Shown here one piece after another: positions 16,643 through 26,017 of a stretch of DNA of 46,987 bases. The notes beneath the pieces were generated by a model, which ran no database searches, was not told the origin of the DNA, and saw only the letters and a list, made by a program, of their open reading frames with translations. How positions within the stretch are numbered: position 1 is the stretch's first letter; every line of letters starts with the position of its first letter. The stretch is from Candidatus Thioglobus autotrophicus (GTDB taxonomy: Bacteria; Pseudomonadota; Gammaproteobacteria; PS1; Pseudothioglobaceae), in the NCBI GenBank assembly GCA_022448455.1, contig JAKUUR010000002.1, positions 74,241 to 121,227 on the forward strand, written 5' to 3'. Made by a program: the position numbers and the translations under genes.

Positions 16643-18455
16643 TATGAAAGATAATTCGGGTAGCGAGTCTGAGCCGTTACTACAAATGAAGGGCCTGCGT
16701 ATTGAAGGCCTGTCGGAGAATGGTTGGCAGGAAATCGTTTGTGGCATTGATTTACAACTGAAACGAGGCGAAATTATAGGTTTAATTGGTGAGTCTGGCG
16801 CAGGAAAATCAACCATTGGCTTAGCGGCAATGGGTTATGCCAGAGACGGTTGCCGCATTACTGAAGGCGACATTATTTTTGATGGCATTGAATTGCGAAC
16901 TGCGTCCGAAGAGGAAAAACGCAAACTCAGAGGCACTCGAATTTCTTATGTTGCCCAAAGCGCTGCTGCTGCTTTTAATCCTGCACATCGTTTGCTGGAA
17001 CAATTTGCAGAAGTGCCGGTCGCTCACAAAATACTAAGCCTTAGCAAGGCAAAAGAAAAAGGCCGCGCGCTTTATCGAAGTCTTGATCTTCCCGATCCTG
17101 AAAATATTGGAGAGCGTTGGCCACATCAAGTCTCTGGAGGCCAGCTTCAACGGATGATGGTTGCCATGGCAATGTCCTGTGAGCCGGACTTGATTATCTT
17201 TGATGAACCAACTACTGCATTAGATGTAACCACTCAGATTGAAGTCTTAAAAACAATTAAAGAAATTGTGATTGACAGAAACGTCGCCGCCATTTATGTC
17301 ACTCATGACCTTGCCGTGGTCGCTCAAATGGCAGACCATTTGATGGTGTTGCGTCATGGAAATCTGATTGAAGTGAACAGTACCGGTCAGATTCTTAAAA
17401 GTCCCAAACAAGAATATACTCAAAATTTATTAGATGCTCGCAGTCGAAATGAAAAAATTACTGCACAAATTCCGAATCCGAAAACACTGCTAAGCATTGA
17501 ATCTGTTACAGCAGGATACGGTAAAGGACCCGATATTTTGCAAGATGTATCGATTTTGGTCGAAAAAGGACGCACTGTGGCTGTGGTCGGAGAATCTGGT
17601 AGCGGAAAAAGTACATTGGCAAGAGTTGTTACCGGGCTGCTTCCAGCACGTTTCGGTGGTATCCACTTTCGAGGAGAGCCACTCCCAGATAAGTTGAATC
17701 ATAGGGAAAAACAACAACTACAGAAAGTTCAAATGATTTCCCAACTGCCAGATATTGCACTTAATCCACGTCAACGGGTACGGGATATTATTGGTCGCCC
17801 TTTGAGTTTTTATCTCGGTTTAAAAGGTAAGGAGAAAGAACAACGCATTAATGAGTTGCTTCAACAAATTGAACTTCCCCAAAGCTTCATAGACCGACTA
17901 CCAAGTGAACTATCAGGTGGCGAAAAACAACGTATCTGTATCGCTCGTGCACTGGCTGCCGAACCTGAACTTATTATTTGTGATGAAGTAACTTCTGCCC
18001 TTGATTCCATTGTTGCCAAGGCCATCCTCAACTTGCTGCAACGACTTCAAAATGAGCTTGGAGTGACCTATCTATTCATCAGCCATGACCTTGATACCGT
18101 AGCCAATATCGCCGACCAAGTTGTTGTTCTATATGCAGGACGGGTGGCCGAACAAGGTTCTAAGTCAGCCGTTTTTCAGCCACCATTTCATCCTTATACT
18201 CGACTTTTACTTTCATCAGTTCCAGAAATGCGTCAAGGATGGCTAGAAGAAACTCTTTCCACTCGAGAAGCTAAAGCAGGTATTGCTCGCGAGGTAAAAA
18301 TTACTGAACAAGGCTGCCCCTTTGCTGAACGTTGCCCTATAGCTATTGAGGACGTTTGTGTAGCCTCAAGACCTCCGCTACAAACCACGACTTCAGGACA
18401 TGTATATGCATGCCAACACTCGATAGAAGTATTACTTAGAGAAAGCCAATATTAA
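16632..18455 (+). CDS. ABC transporter ATP-binding protein with two fused ATPase domains (DppD-DppF type)
   Basis: 607 residues holding two complete nucleotide-binding domains, as in GsiA or YejF. The first has Walker A GESGAGKSTIG, signature VSGGQLQRMMVAMAM and Walker B LIIFDEPTTALD. The second has Walker A GESGSGKSTLAR, signature LSGGEKQRICIARALA and Walker B LIICDEVTSALD, where Glu is kept. The Cys-rich C-terminal GCPFAERCPIAIEDVC is the oligopeptide-transporter ATPase tail. The ATG at 16632 overlaps the permease end by 11 bp. With both ATPases on one chain the importer is complete in four genes. Confidence 0.93.
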   Translation: MLVDMKDNSGSESEPLLQMKGLRIEGLSENGWQEIVCGIDLQLKRGEIIGLIGESGAGKSTIGLAAMGYARDGCRITEGDIIFDGIELRTASEEEKRKLRGTRISYVAQSAAAAFNPAHRLLEQFAEVPVAHKILSLSKAKEKGRALYRSLDLPDPENIGERWPHQVSGGQLQRMMVAMAMSCEPDLIIFDEPTTALDVTTQIEVLKTIKEIVIDRNVAAIYVTHDLAVVAQMADHLMVLRHGNLIEVNSTGQILKSPKQEYTQNLLDARSRNEKITAQIPNPKTLLSIESVTAGYGKGPDILQDVSILVEKGRTVAVVGESGSGKSTLARVVTGLLPARFGGIHFRGEPLPDKLNHREKQQLQKVQMISQLPDIALNPRQRVRDIIGRPLSFYLGLKGKEKEQRINELLQQIELPQSFIDRLPSELSGGEKQRICIARALAAEPELIICDEVTSALDSIVAKAILNLLQRLQNELGVTYLFISHDLDTVANIADQVVVLYAGRVAEQGSKSAVFQPPFHPYTRLLLSSVPEMRQGWLEETLSTREAKAGIAREVKITEQGCPFAERCPIAIEDVCVASRPPLQTTTSGHVYACQHSIEVLLRESQY

Positions 18456-18540
18456 ACTCGGTAAAATTCAACAGGCCAGGATTACTTTCAAATAAAATTG
18501 TTTATACGCCATCAGTTTTAGCCCATTGTCTTATCGCCCC

Positions 18541-18563
18541 AAATTTTTCAGTATTTGAAAATT
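18541..18563. terminator. Weak AT-rich hairpin between convergent genes
   Basis: AAATTTTTCA and TTTGAAAATTT pair with one bulge around a short loop, between the ends of the ABC operon and the CocE-type gene. The stem is AT only and there is no clean T-run. Confidence 0.25.
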
Positions 18564-18571
18564 TAATTGAC

Positions 18572-20578
18572 TCAGGAAAAACCTCTAGATACCTTTTCTT
18601 GCCATTTATGTTGATGAATTTGAATACCATTTTCTAGAGCCTCTATGTTACTGTTTAAGTAGAAATAGTCGGCATCACAAGTTACCTTTAGTTGGGTATA
18701 AATATTAATATCCCATCCAGGCCGCGATTGATGGGAATGCCAGCGGCATTCACTACTAGCAGAGCGAGGGTCATCGGGCAATATACTGTGCCTCTCAGTA
18801 CAGGATTCACCCACAGTTAGATTGTGTTCTAGAAAGGTAAACTCACCAAAATCGTCATTAATTAGCGTAGTTACACGACCATCTGTTGCATCAGTTTGTG
18901 TCATACGGTCATGCTTTTCTGGCCTTATTTTTTTGGTTTTATTAACTGGACAAACGTAGCCCTGACCTAAATCCCGAGCTAAGACTGCACTACGATCATG
19001 ACAAGGTATAGTTAAACAAGCAGATGCCAAATCCAAAGTTAACTTTGTCTTTTTTGGTGTAGGCCAAAGCAAGGGGAAATAAGCGTTTGACACTGCTAAA
19101 CGCAGTCTGTGTCCAGCCGGTATCTGATATCCTGTGTCATCCAATTTGATAGATACATTTATTGCCTCGCCGGCCACCACCAACTTCGGACAATCTAAGC
19201 CATCTCGCATAGCAAGATTGAGAACACCATAACTAATCCTTTTGCTGCTACCGCTCGGAGATACATCACACAGACGAACAATTATTTGGCCGCAATTTTG
19301 ATTACTTGTAACAGTCACCTTAAATTCACTAGCACCCAGTATAGATATAGGATGTTCAAGTGGCTCTGTATCAAAGCACAGGCTATTAACATCATCTTGA
19401 CGTTGATCTGTTGGAAAATCTGGTCCACACCAAATCACGCAATATTCACCACTTGCTGAACCAGTAGTTAGGGGACTTTGCAGAGAAACTTCGCCCATGG
19501 TTTTGACATCAGTTAACTGTCCATTAGGGCTTAAATTAAAGTCTACTGTCTGACTTTGTAGTGGCCATTGATTTCCCTCTACCCACAGTCCAGGCCTCTG
19601 TTCATAGGTCGCTTGAGGTGGTACAGCATCTTGAATATAAGCGGCAATAACAGCTTCATCCATAATACCGTTATTGATATCTTTGAGCCAATAATCCCAC
19701 CATCGCTTGGCTTCGGCTAAAAAGTCCACCTCTGGCTTGGGTGATGCAAAATTTGGGTATTTGTGAGCCCAAGGGCCAATCAGAGCTTTTTTCGGACCAG
19801 GCAAGCCTTGTATTATGCGTGGGATTGCAACTGAATAGGCATCACCCCAGCCACCAACACAATAAACTGCAGCTTTAAGAGCGGAGTAGTTCTCATTAAT
19901 AGAACCATGTTTCCAATAAGCATCTTTATAAGTGTGTTCTAGCCAGTTTCTTGCTAATAATGGCATGTTCTGCAATCGTTCAAGCCAATGCTCTCGCCAC
20001 GTCTCCGGCAGTAATAGTGGATCGGGCGCCTTGGCCATATAGCAAGACATCGTGGAAGCCCAGCTAAAATTTTCTGTCAATAAAGCACCACCACGATAAT
20101 GAATATCGTCAGCGTATCGATCATCTGTAGAACAAACTGTGATTATAGCCTTTAGTGCAGCTGGTCTCAAAGCTGCCACCTGCAAGGAGTTGAAACCTCC
20201 CCAAGATTTACCCATCATACCCACCTTACCGCTACACCAATCTTGCTGTGCAAGCCAACCAATTATTTCAACAGCATCTTCCAATTCTTGCTGCAAATAC
20301 TCATCAAGTAACAAGCCATCAGATTCACCACAACCACGCATATCTACTCTCATGCATGCATAACCAAAAGCAGCCCAATAGGGGTGCATTTGTTCATCGC
20401 GAATGGCTGTACCGTCACGTTTTCGATAGGGAATATATTCTAAAATAGCTGGCACTGGTTGTTCAATGGCATTGGTAGGTAGCCAAGCACGTGCTGCAAG
20501 CTGAACGCCGTCAGTAAGGGGGATAAAAAAATTCGACCACTCTTCAATGGTGTTGGTGAAGTTAGGTTCAGTCGACAT
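18572..20578 (-). CDS. CocE/NonD family hydrolase (X-Pro dipeptidyl-peptidase S15-like)
   Basis: A 668-residue serine hydrolase. The N-terminal alpha/beta hydrolase domain has a complete triad: Ser125 in MMGKSWGGFN, Asp246 in GGWGDAYS and His272 in GPWAHKYPN. The first part, LTDGVQLAARAWLP and LEYIPYRKRDGTAIRD, is typical of CocE/glutaryl-7-ACA-acylase-type enzymes. The C-terminal half is the beta-sandwich domain seen in S15/CocE proteins (GYQIPAGHRLRLAVSNAYFPLLWPTP). No signal peptide, so cytosolic. The family cleaves amides or esters of various acyl compounds. Being convergent with the importer and like it fairly rich in G+C, it may process the imported solute; this is inference. Confidence 0.88.
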   Translation of the reverse strand: MSTEPNFTNTIEEWSNFFIPLTDGVQLAARAWLPTNAIEQPVPAILEYIPYRKRDGTAIRDEQMHPYWAAFGYACMRVDMRGCGESDGLLLDEYLQQELEDAVEIIGWLAQQDWCSGKVGMMGKSWGGFNSLQVAALRPAALKAIITVCSTDDRYADDIHYRGGALLTENFSWASTMSCYMAKAPDPLLLPETWREHWLERLQNMPLLARNWLEHTYKDAYWKHGSINENYSALKAAVYCVGGWGDAYSVAIPRIIQGLPGPKKALIGPWAHKYPNFASPKPEVDFLAEAKRWWDYWLKDINNGIMDEAVIAAYIQDAVPPQATYEQRPGLWVEGNQWPLQSQTVDFNLSPNGQLTDVKTMGEVSLQSPLTTGSASGEYCVIWCGPDFPTDQRQDDVNSLCFDTEPLEHPISILGASEFKVTVTSNQNCGQIIVRLCDVSPSGSSKRISYGVLNLAMRDGLDCPKLVVAGEAINVSIKLDDTGYQIPAGHRLRLAVSNAYFPLLWPTPKKTKLTLDLASACLTIPCHDRSAVLARDLGQGYVCPVNKTKKIRPEKHDRMTQTDATDGRVTTLINDDFGEFTFLEHNLTVGESCTERHSILPDDPRSASSECRWHSHQSRPGWDINIYTQLKVTCDADYFYLNSNIEALENGIQIHQHKWQEKVSRGFS

Positions 20579-20779
20579 AGCTTAATACTCTATACACAGG
20601 CCAGTATACAATTTAATAGAGCTGTAGAAGTTCTTAGTGAAGTAATTATATTTAGATTTCAAAATATAAAAAGTATAAATAGTCAATATGTCGATATTTT
20701 CGATATATAAAATAGCTTCTTATCAACCTTTTGATTATTTTAGTTGGTATATCTAATACTTTTAAATAAAGAGAATTAC

Positions 20780-21412
20780 ATGTCAGAAAAAAAGGGTTTA
20801 AAGGATGCATATTCAATAAAGACTTCTGAAGATTCTATCAATCTATACAGAAGCTGGGCTTCTACATACGATAGTGATTTTGCTAAACAAAATGACTACC
20901 GCTCTCCTTCAGCAATAGCCAAATATTATGATAAATATTCCAATAATAAAGACACTCCAATTCTAGATGTTGGTGCAGGAACAGGGCTCATTGGAGAGTG
21001 TCTAAATGTAAACTCATATAGAGAAATAGATGCTATTGATATTTCTCCTGAAATGCTAAATATTGCTAGATTAAAAAATTGCTATTCAAAAATAATTGAG
21101 GCAGACCTTACCGAAAGATTAATGATAAATGATAATCATTATGGAGCAATCGTAAGTGCAGGGACTTTTACTCATGGTCATGTCGGGCCAGATGTGTTAG
21201 ATGAACTTTTAAGAGTCACCAGATCTGGCGGTCTTTTTGTTTTAACAATTCATTATAAGTTATATAAAAAAGCTGGATTTGATAAAAAATTTTTAGAGAT
21301 TGAAAAGAGTATAACAAAGCCCAATTTTCATGAAGTATATGCCTATGGCAATAATCCAGACAAAGATCATGGCAGTGACAAAGTAATTATCCCGGTATTT
21401 AGAAAAAAATAA
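20780..21412 (+). CDS. Class I SAM-dependent methyltransferase
   Basis: 210 residues from the ATG at 20780, preceded by AAAGAGAA. The frame extends to a TTG at 20744 but the added residues lack family features. Motif I is ILDVGAGTGLIGECL, motif II IDAIDISPEMLNIAR, motif III IIEADL, motif IV YGAIVSAGTFTHGHVG. A YRSWASTYDSDF segment precedes the Rossmann core, as in METTL27/Williams-Beuren-type methyltransferases. The substrate is unknown. It is notably AT-rich compared with the CocE gene beside it and stands alone. TTGATT (20731-20736) and TAATAC (20754-20759), 17 bp apart, are a possible weak promoter. Confidence 0.85.
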   Translation: MSEKKGLKDAYSIKTSEDSINLYRSWASTYDSDFAKQNDYRSPSAIAKYYDKYSNNKDTPILDVGAGTGLIGECLNVNSYREIDAIDISPEMLNIARLKNCYSKIIEADLTERLMINDNHYGAIVSAGTFTHGHVGPDVLDELLRVTRSGGLFVLTIHYKLYKKAGFDKKFLEIEKSITKPNFHEVYAYGNNPDKDHGSDKVIIPVFRKK

Positions 21413-21532
21413 ACTAGAGCTTTTGATACTAGAAGGAAGATAAATCTCCCTCAACATGAAAAGAAATTTAGACTTTTATCTTATGTAGATTTATACTAGG
21501 TTTAAACTTTAAATATAGTTTTAGTATGAAAA

Positions 21533-21569
21533 CACTCCTTCGAATATTTATTCAGACTTTCAAGGAGTG
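21533..21569 (-). terminator. Candidate terminator of the fad operon
   Basis: Minus-strand stem CACTCCTT (21562-21569) with AAGGAGTG (21533-21540), loop of 21 bases, followed by TTTTC, just beyond the fadD stop. A moderate stem with a short T-run. Confidence 0.4.
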
Positions 21570-21582
21570 GGGCAATATAAAG

Positions 21583-23232
21583 TTAAGAGTTAGCTTTGAG
21601 CTCCCTTCTTAAAACCTTGCCAACATTCGTTTTTGGAATTTCATCAATAAATTCGACGTGTTTTGGAACTTTATAGGCAGTTAACTTATCACGACAAAAA
21701 GTGATAATATCGTCTTCTGCAACATTTTGTCCTTCATTCAGGACTATATAAACTTTTACACTTTCTTGAGATTTTTCATCTTCCACGCCAACACAGCCAC
21801 ATTCCATAACAGCGGGATGTTCATTGACTACTGCTTCAACTTCGTTAGGATAAACATTAAAACCAGAGACTAGGATCATGTCTTTTTTACGATCAACAAT
21901 AAAAATATTACCAGTTTCATCTATTCTAGCAATATCTCCAGTTTTAAACCAGTTGTTCTCATCTAGCCCAGAGTCTTCAGAGTTCCAATAACCACTCATA
22001 ACTTGTGGACCACGTACACATAACTCTCCAGGTTCATTAAGCTCGGTGATTGCCTGGTCATTTTCATCTCGAATTTGCACTTCAGTGTAGGCTGTAGGCA
22101 AACCAACTGAGCCAGTAAATTCCTTTTGTTTGTAGTCAGGCACACTGACTAATGGTGAGGTCTCTGTCAATCCATAGGCCTGCCAAAAAATTGAATTTGT
22201 CACCCCGTACCATCTCTTTGCAGTTGTATCTAATGCCGCCATCCCACCGCTCAAAGACATAATCAGGTTACTAAAATCTAAATCTTTAAAGCTGTCACTA
22301 TTAAGTAGTGCTTCATAAAGGGTATTAACCCCAGAAATCATATGAAACTTATGTTTTTTCATAATTGAAATAAAAGTTTTGAGGTCCCTTGGGTTGGTGA
22401 CGAGAACGCTCTTGACACCAATATGAAACAACATGAAGTTGTGCACTGTGAGCGCAAAAATGTGATAAAGCGGTAGCGGACAAATTGCAACCCTTTGCTC
22501 TTTATCAGAGTTTTCATACATTTGTGGATCGAGAGTAAAAAAAGCTTGAATAATGTTTGCTAGAATATTTCGATGTGTCAGTATTGCCCCCTTAGACACT
22601 CCAGTTGTGCCACCAGTGTATTGCAAAAATGCGGTGTCATTTATCGATATATCAACACCAGTAAAATCAATTTTTAGGCCTTTATTTAAAACTTCTGTGA
22701 ACGCTAGTGTGCCATTTATATTAAATTTTGGTACTAATTTTTTAACCTTTCTGGCAACAAAATTAATAATCTTCCCTTTAAAACCAAGAAGATCTCCAAC
22801 GGTAGTAACTACCACTTTATCTATGCTAGCAAGGTCTGATTTTTCGACAACATGGGCAACACCTTCCCAAACTAATAGTAACTCGGCTTCACTGTCTCTT
22901 AATACATGCTCTAATTCTCTTGGAGTGTATAGAGGGTTTATATTGACGACAATAACTCCAGCCATCAATGCACCATAAACGATAACTGGATAAGCCAACA
23001 TATTTGGCATCATAACGGCAATCCTGTCTCCAGGCTTGAAACTTTGACTGAGCCATGAGGCAAAGGAATTTACTTGCACAGAAAGCTCGTCAAAAGACAT
23101 CTCAACACCAAAACTTTCAAAAGCTATTTTTTCACTATGCTTATTGCAAGAGTTGTTAAAAAAATCTACTAGATTTGCATTCTCTTTAAAAAAGTCAGTC
23201 TCTTCGATATTGCTTGGTATGTTGCCTTCCAT
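21583..23232 (-). CDS. fadD: Long-chain fatty acid--CoA ligase, FadD type
   Basis: A 549-residue AMP-forming acyl-CoA synthetase. ATP/AMP motif YTGGTTGVSKG at 205-215, LPLYHIFALTVHNF (the linker/gate region of FadD proteins), QAYGLTETSP, NNWFKTGDIARIDETGNIFIVDRKKDMI, and the C-terminal PKTNVGKVLRREL with the adenylating Lys. It activates free fatty acids and feeds the upstream genes of the same operon. It is the last gene of the fadE-fadB-fadA-NMO-DUF2889-fadD run, 17 bp after the DUF2889 gene. A broader substrate range cannot be excluded. Confidence 0.92.
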   Translation of the reverse strand: MEGNIPSNIEETDFFKENANLVDFFNNSCNKHSEKIAFESFGVEMSFDELSVQVNSFASWLSQSFKPGDRIAVMMPNMLAYPVIVYGALMAGVIVVNINPLYTPRELEHVLRDSEAELLLVWEGVAHVVEKSDLASIDKVVVTTVGDLLGFKGKIINFVARKVKKLVPKFNINGTLAFTEVLNKGLKIDFTGVDISINDTAFLQYTGGTTGVSKGAILTHRNILANIIQAFFTLDPQMYENSDKEQRVAICPLPLYHIFALTVHNFMLFHIGVKSVLVTNPRDLKTFISIMKKHKFHMISGVNTLYEALLNSDSFKDLDFSNLIMSLSGGMAALDTTAKRWYGVTNSIFWQAYGLTETSPLVSVPDYKQKEFTGSVGLPTAYTEVQIRDENDQAITELNEPGELCVRGPQVMSGYWNSEDSGLDENNWFKTGDIARIDETGNIFIVDRKKDMILVSGFNVYPNEVEAVVNEHPAVMECGCVGVEDEKSQESVKVYIVLNEGQNVAEDDIITFCRDKLTAYKVPKHVEFIDEIPKTNVGKVLRRELKANS

Positions 23233-23249
23233 ATATCCTCTCGGTTAAA

Positions 23250-23819
23250 TTAACTCTCCTTAACTTTATTTATCAATATTTGTTTATATTGATTATAAAC
23301 TTCTCCATCCTTTTTTAATGCATAACAAGAATTTCCAAATTTTTCCCCAATAGATTTAGCCTCTTCCAAAGAAATTTTCTTCCTATCCTCTGCTGTTTTT
23401 TCTTTCCAGAGGGTTTGATAAGCTATCGTAGCAGCATGAGCCAATAAATCTGTTATATGCCGGCACCCTTTTTCTGAACCTAATATTTTTAAAACCTTCC
23501 TATTAAAGCCTGATACTACAAATTCCCCTTTTAATTTTTCACAATTTATCACCGCTTGAGGACATACGTTATAAGGGCCTGAGCCAATAACAGCTTCTAT
23601 ATCAATAATCTTTCTGTCATCATCGAGTGTTAGTCTAATGGCCATATCGTGCAGCGGCTCTCCTGCACTAATATAACCTCTATGCATATTTTTAAATGAA
23701 TAAGTCTTAGTGTCTAATAGGAATACCTCGATATCCCATAATCCATCCTCTCTTTTATAGCCCTTACCCTTGATTGTTCTGTTATGTTTTGAGTCTCTTT
23801 TTACTGGCTTAGTTAACAT
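23250..23819 (-). CDS. DUF2889 domain protein
   Basis: A 189-residue protein of unknown function. The segment YKREDGLWDIEVFLLDTKTY followed by AGEPLHDMAIRLTLDDDRKI and GSEKGCRHITDLLAHAA matches the DUF2889 pattern as I remember it (R.DG.WD.E..L.DTK ... GEPLHDM ... GC.H.T.L). No signal peptide or membrane segment. DUF2889 genes are repeatedly found near acyl-CoA metabolism genes; here it lies between a nitronate monooxygenase-like gene (11 bp) and fadD (17 bp) in the beta-oxidation operon. That makes a role linked to acyl-CoA handling likely but untested. Confidence 0.8.
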   Translation of the reverse strand: MLTKPVKRDSKHNRTIKGKGYKREDGLWDIEVFLLDTKTYSFKNMHRGYISAGEPLHDMAIRLTLDDDRKIIDIEAVIGSGPYNVCPQAVINCEKLKGEFVVSGFNRKVLKILGSEKGCRHITDLLAHAATIAYQTLWKEKTAEDRKKISLEEAKSIGEKFGNSCYALKKDGEVYNQYKQILINKVKES

Positions 23820-23830
23820 TTTGTTGTCCC

Positions 23831-24811
23831 TTATAAAATACTATTTTTTGACTTCATGTGTTGTTGCTCTAATTCTAACACCAAATCTTTCACCCTAGGG
23901 ATATTAGAAATAGAGCCCACTCCTTGACCTGCTGAAAAAATGTCACGCCATCTTTTAGCAGTAACCTTGCTTATATCAAAATCGACCTTTAATTTTTGCT
24001 TGATGATTGGCATTGCCATCCTCTTTAAGTCACTCAGAGCGCTCTTAACGCCCCCCTCATTAGTGGCAATACCTGAGTTATTGAGTGACTGCTCAAGCCA
24101 ATTTCCATTAACCCCAGTAATCTTGTTAGATTTAATAATCTCCTTGGCAGATGCATTAATAATCATTTCTTTAAATTCATCACTAGCATCACTTTCTTTT
24201 GTTGCGATGAAGCGCGTACCCATGTATGCCAAATCCGCTCCCAAAGCTTGAATGGCCAAAATGGACTCGCCTGAGCTAATACTACCTCCGACAATAATAA
24301 TGCCGTCAAATATTTCTTTTACCTCTGATACAAACGCAAATGGTGACAAGTCGCCTGTATGCCCTCCGGCACCATTGCAGACCAATATTAAACCGTCCAC
24401 ACCAGCATCGATTGCTTTTTGTGAATGATATAAGTTAATGACGTCCGAAAAAACCAGGCCGCCATATTCGTGCACTTTCTCAACAACTTGTTTGGGGTTT
24501 CCTAAAGAGGTTATTACAATAGGCGGCTTATGTTTCAAGATTAACTCTATGTCATCGCTACTGCGAGCATACATCTTACTAACGATAATATTAACTCCCC
24601 AGGGCAATGAATTCTTGCCACTACCAAGGGCGCTAGTTATTTCCGAAAAGGATTGATCTAGCGCTTCCAAGGTTCTACAATTTGCAGTCGGAAAAGAGCC
24701 AACAATGCCAGCACGAGAAGAAGCAATAACCAGTCTTGCGTTAGAGACAATAAACATAGGTGCCTGAATAATTGGCAACCTCAGGTTGTGGATAAAATTT
24801 TTATTATCCAT
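23831..24811 (-). CDS. Nitronate monooxygenase / 2-nitropropane dioxygenase-like flavoprotein
   Basis: A 326-residue TIM-barrel FMN protein. LPIIQAPMFIVSNARLVIASSRAG starts the family barrel; LVCNGAGGHTGDLSPFAF is the FMN phosphate/active-site loop with the conserved AGGHTG, and IIVGGSISSGESILAIQALGADLAYMGTRF ends it. Such enzymes oxidise nitronates. The wider family includes the FMN-binding enoyl reductase FabK, so an enoyl-CoA- or acyl-related reaction is possible. Its ATG lies directly next to the fadA stop with no gap, and it is embedded in the fatty-acid operon, which favours a lipid-related role. Confidence 0.88.
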   Translation of the reverse strand: MDNKNFIHNLRLPIIQAPMFIVSNARLVIASSRAGIVGSFPTANCRTLEALDQSFSEITSALGSGKNSLPWGVNIIVSKMYARSSDDIELILKHKPPIVITSLGNPKQVVEKVHEYGGLVFSDVINLYHSQKAIDAGVDGLILVCNGAGGHTGDLSPFAFVSEVKEIFDGIIIVGGSISSGESILAIQALGADLAYMGTRFIATKESDASDEFKEMIINASAKEIIKSNKITGVNGNWLEQSLNNSGIATNEGGVKSALSDLKRMAMPIIKQKLKVDFDISKVTAKRWRDIFSAGQGVGSISNIPRVKDLVLELEQQHMKSKNSIL

Positions 24812-26005
24812 TTAGTTTTTTATATTTTTTATAATGCCAGCGGCACCCATTCCTGTACCTATGCACATTGTTATCATGCCATAATCAATATTGTTTCTTT
24901 TCATCGCTGACAAAATTGTAGCTGTCCTAATGGAACCTGTTGCACCTAAGGGATGACCAAGCGCAATCGCTCCACCTAGTGGATTGACTTTTTCTGAATC
25001 AAGGCCTAATTCTTTAATGACTGCCAAAGATTGTGCTGCAAAAGCTTCATTGAGCTCTATCCAGCCGATATCATCAATACCCAAACCAACCGATGTTAAA
25101 ACCTTAGGGACTGCTTTTACTGGTCCGATGCCCATTATTTCTGCTGGCACCCCAGCAACAGAAAAGCCCAAAAACTCCGCTTGTGGATTTAAGTTATATT
25201 TTTTAAGCGCCTCTTCACTTGCAATTAAAACTGCTGCTGCACCATCTGACATTTGTGAACTGTTGCCTGCAGTCACCGAACCGTCCTGAGCAAAAACAGT
25301 CCTTAATTTTCCTAAAATCTCGATACTGGTGTCTTCTCTAGGTCCCTCATCCTTGGACACGACATTAGTTGAAGTTGTATATTCCTTAGAATCAAGAGAA
25401 TAGCCAGTTTCAACTGTTGTTATGGGGGAAATTTCATTTGTAAATAAACCATCTTTATTAGCCAAGATTGCTTTTTGATGGCTATTAAAGGCGAACTCAT
25501 CTTGCTCATCTCTGCTGATGCTATATTTCTGCACAACCTTTTCAGCTGTTAAGCCCATACCATAGGCTATGGCTATATTTTCATCTTCTAACACTTTTGG
25601 GTTAACAGAAGGCTTAAAGCCAGTCATTGGAACACTACTCATACTTTCCACACCGGCTGCAATCACAAGGTCTGCAGAGCCTGATTTAACGAGATCTGCT
25701 GCGTTGGCAACAGATTGTAAACCAGAAGAACAAAATCGGTTTAGGGTATATGCTGGAGTTGAATCTGGAAGCCCTGCTAACAGTGTTGCTATTCGAGCTA
25801 CATTGAGGCCCTGGGGTCCCTCTGGCATCGCACAGCCAACAATAATATCATCTATATTATTGTTAATCTCTTGGCTCTCATCAGAGGCCGTCAAAACACT
25901 TTGTATTGCATGAACCAATAGATCATCTGCCCTGATTTTAGACAAGCAACCACGAGCCTTTCCAACTGGAGTTCTTTTTGCATCTACGATATAAGCTTTT
26001 CTCAT
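24812..26005 (-). CDS. fadA: Acetyl-CoA acyltransferase (thiolase) FadA type
   Basis: 397 residues from the ATG at 26005, which has GGAGA seven bases upstream. The longest frame begins at a TTG at 26017, inside that Shine-Dalgarno sequence, so the ATG is correct. It cleaves 3-ketoacyl-CoA with CoA. Active-site residues: Cys92 in NRFCSSGLQS, His in GGAIALGHPLGATGS and the second Cys in CIGTGMGAAGI. VDAKRTPVGKARG is the degradative-thiolase N-terminus. It follows fadB by 12 bp and pairs with it as the trifunctional complex. Confidence 0.95.
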   Translation of the reverse strand: MRKAYIVDAKRTPVGKARGCLSKIRADDLLVHAIQSVLTASDESQEINNNIDDIIVGCAMPEGPQGLNVARIATLLAGLPDSTPAYTLNRFCSSGLQSVANAADLVKSGSADLVIAAGVESMSSVPMTGFKPSVNPKVLEDENIAIAYGMGLTAEKVVQKYSISRDEQDEFAFNSHQKAILANKDGLFTNEISPITTVETGYSLDSKEYTTSTNVVSKDEGPREDTSIEILGKLRTVFAQDGSVTAGNSSQMSDGAAAVLIASEEALKKYNLNPQAEFLGFSVAGVPAEIMGIGPVKAVPKVLTSVGLGIDDIGWIELNEAFAAQSLAVIKELGLDSEKVNPLGGAIALGHPLGATGSIRTATILSAMKRNNIDYGMITMCIGTGMGAAGIIKNIKN

Positions 26006-26017
26006 TTTTTTCTCCAA

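Noticed and set aside
21430-21500. Possible small RNA or hairpin between the methyltransferase and fadD genes
   Set aside because: Only imperfect AT-rich pairings (AAGATAA/TTATCTT) with no promoter or T-run.
22553-22978. 141-codon plus-strand frame opposite fadD
   Set aside because: The minus strand holds a complete, motif-rich FadD here; the antisense frame has no recognisable domain.
26006-26017. Longer fadA start at the TTG 26017
   Set aside because: That TTG is part of the TTGGAGA ribosome-binding site for the ATG at 26005.
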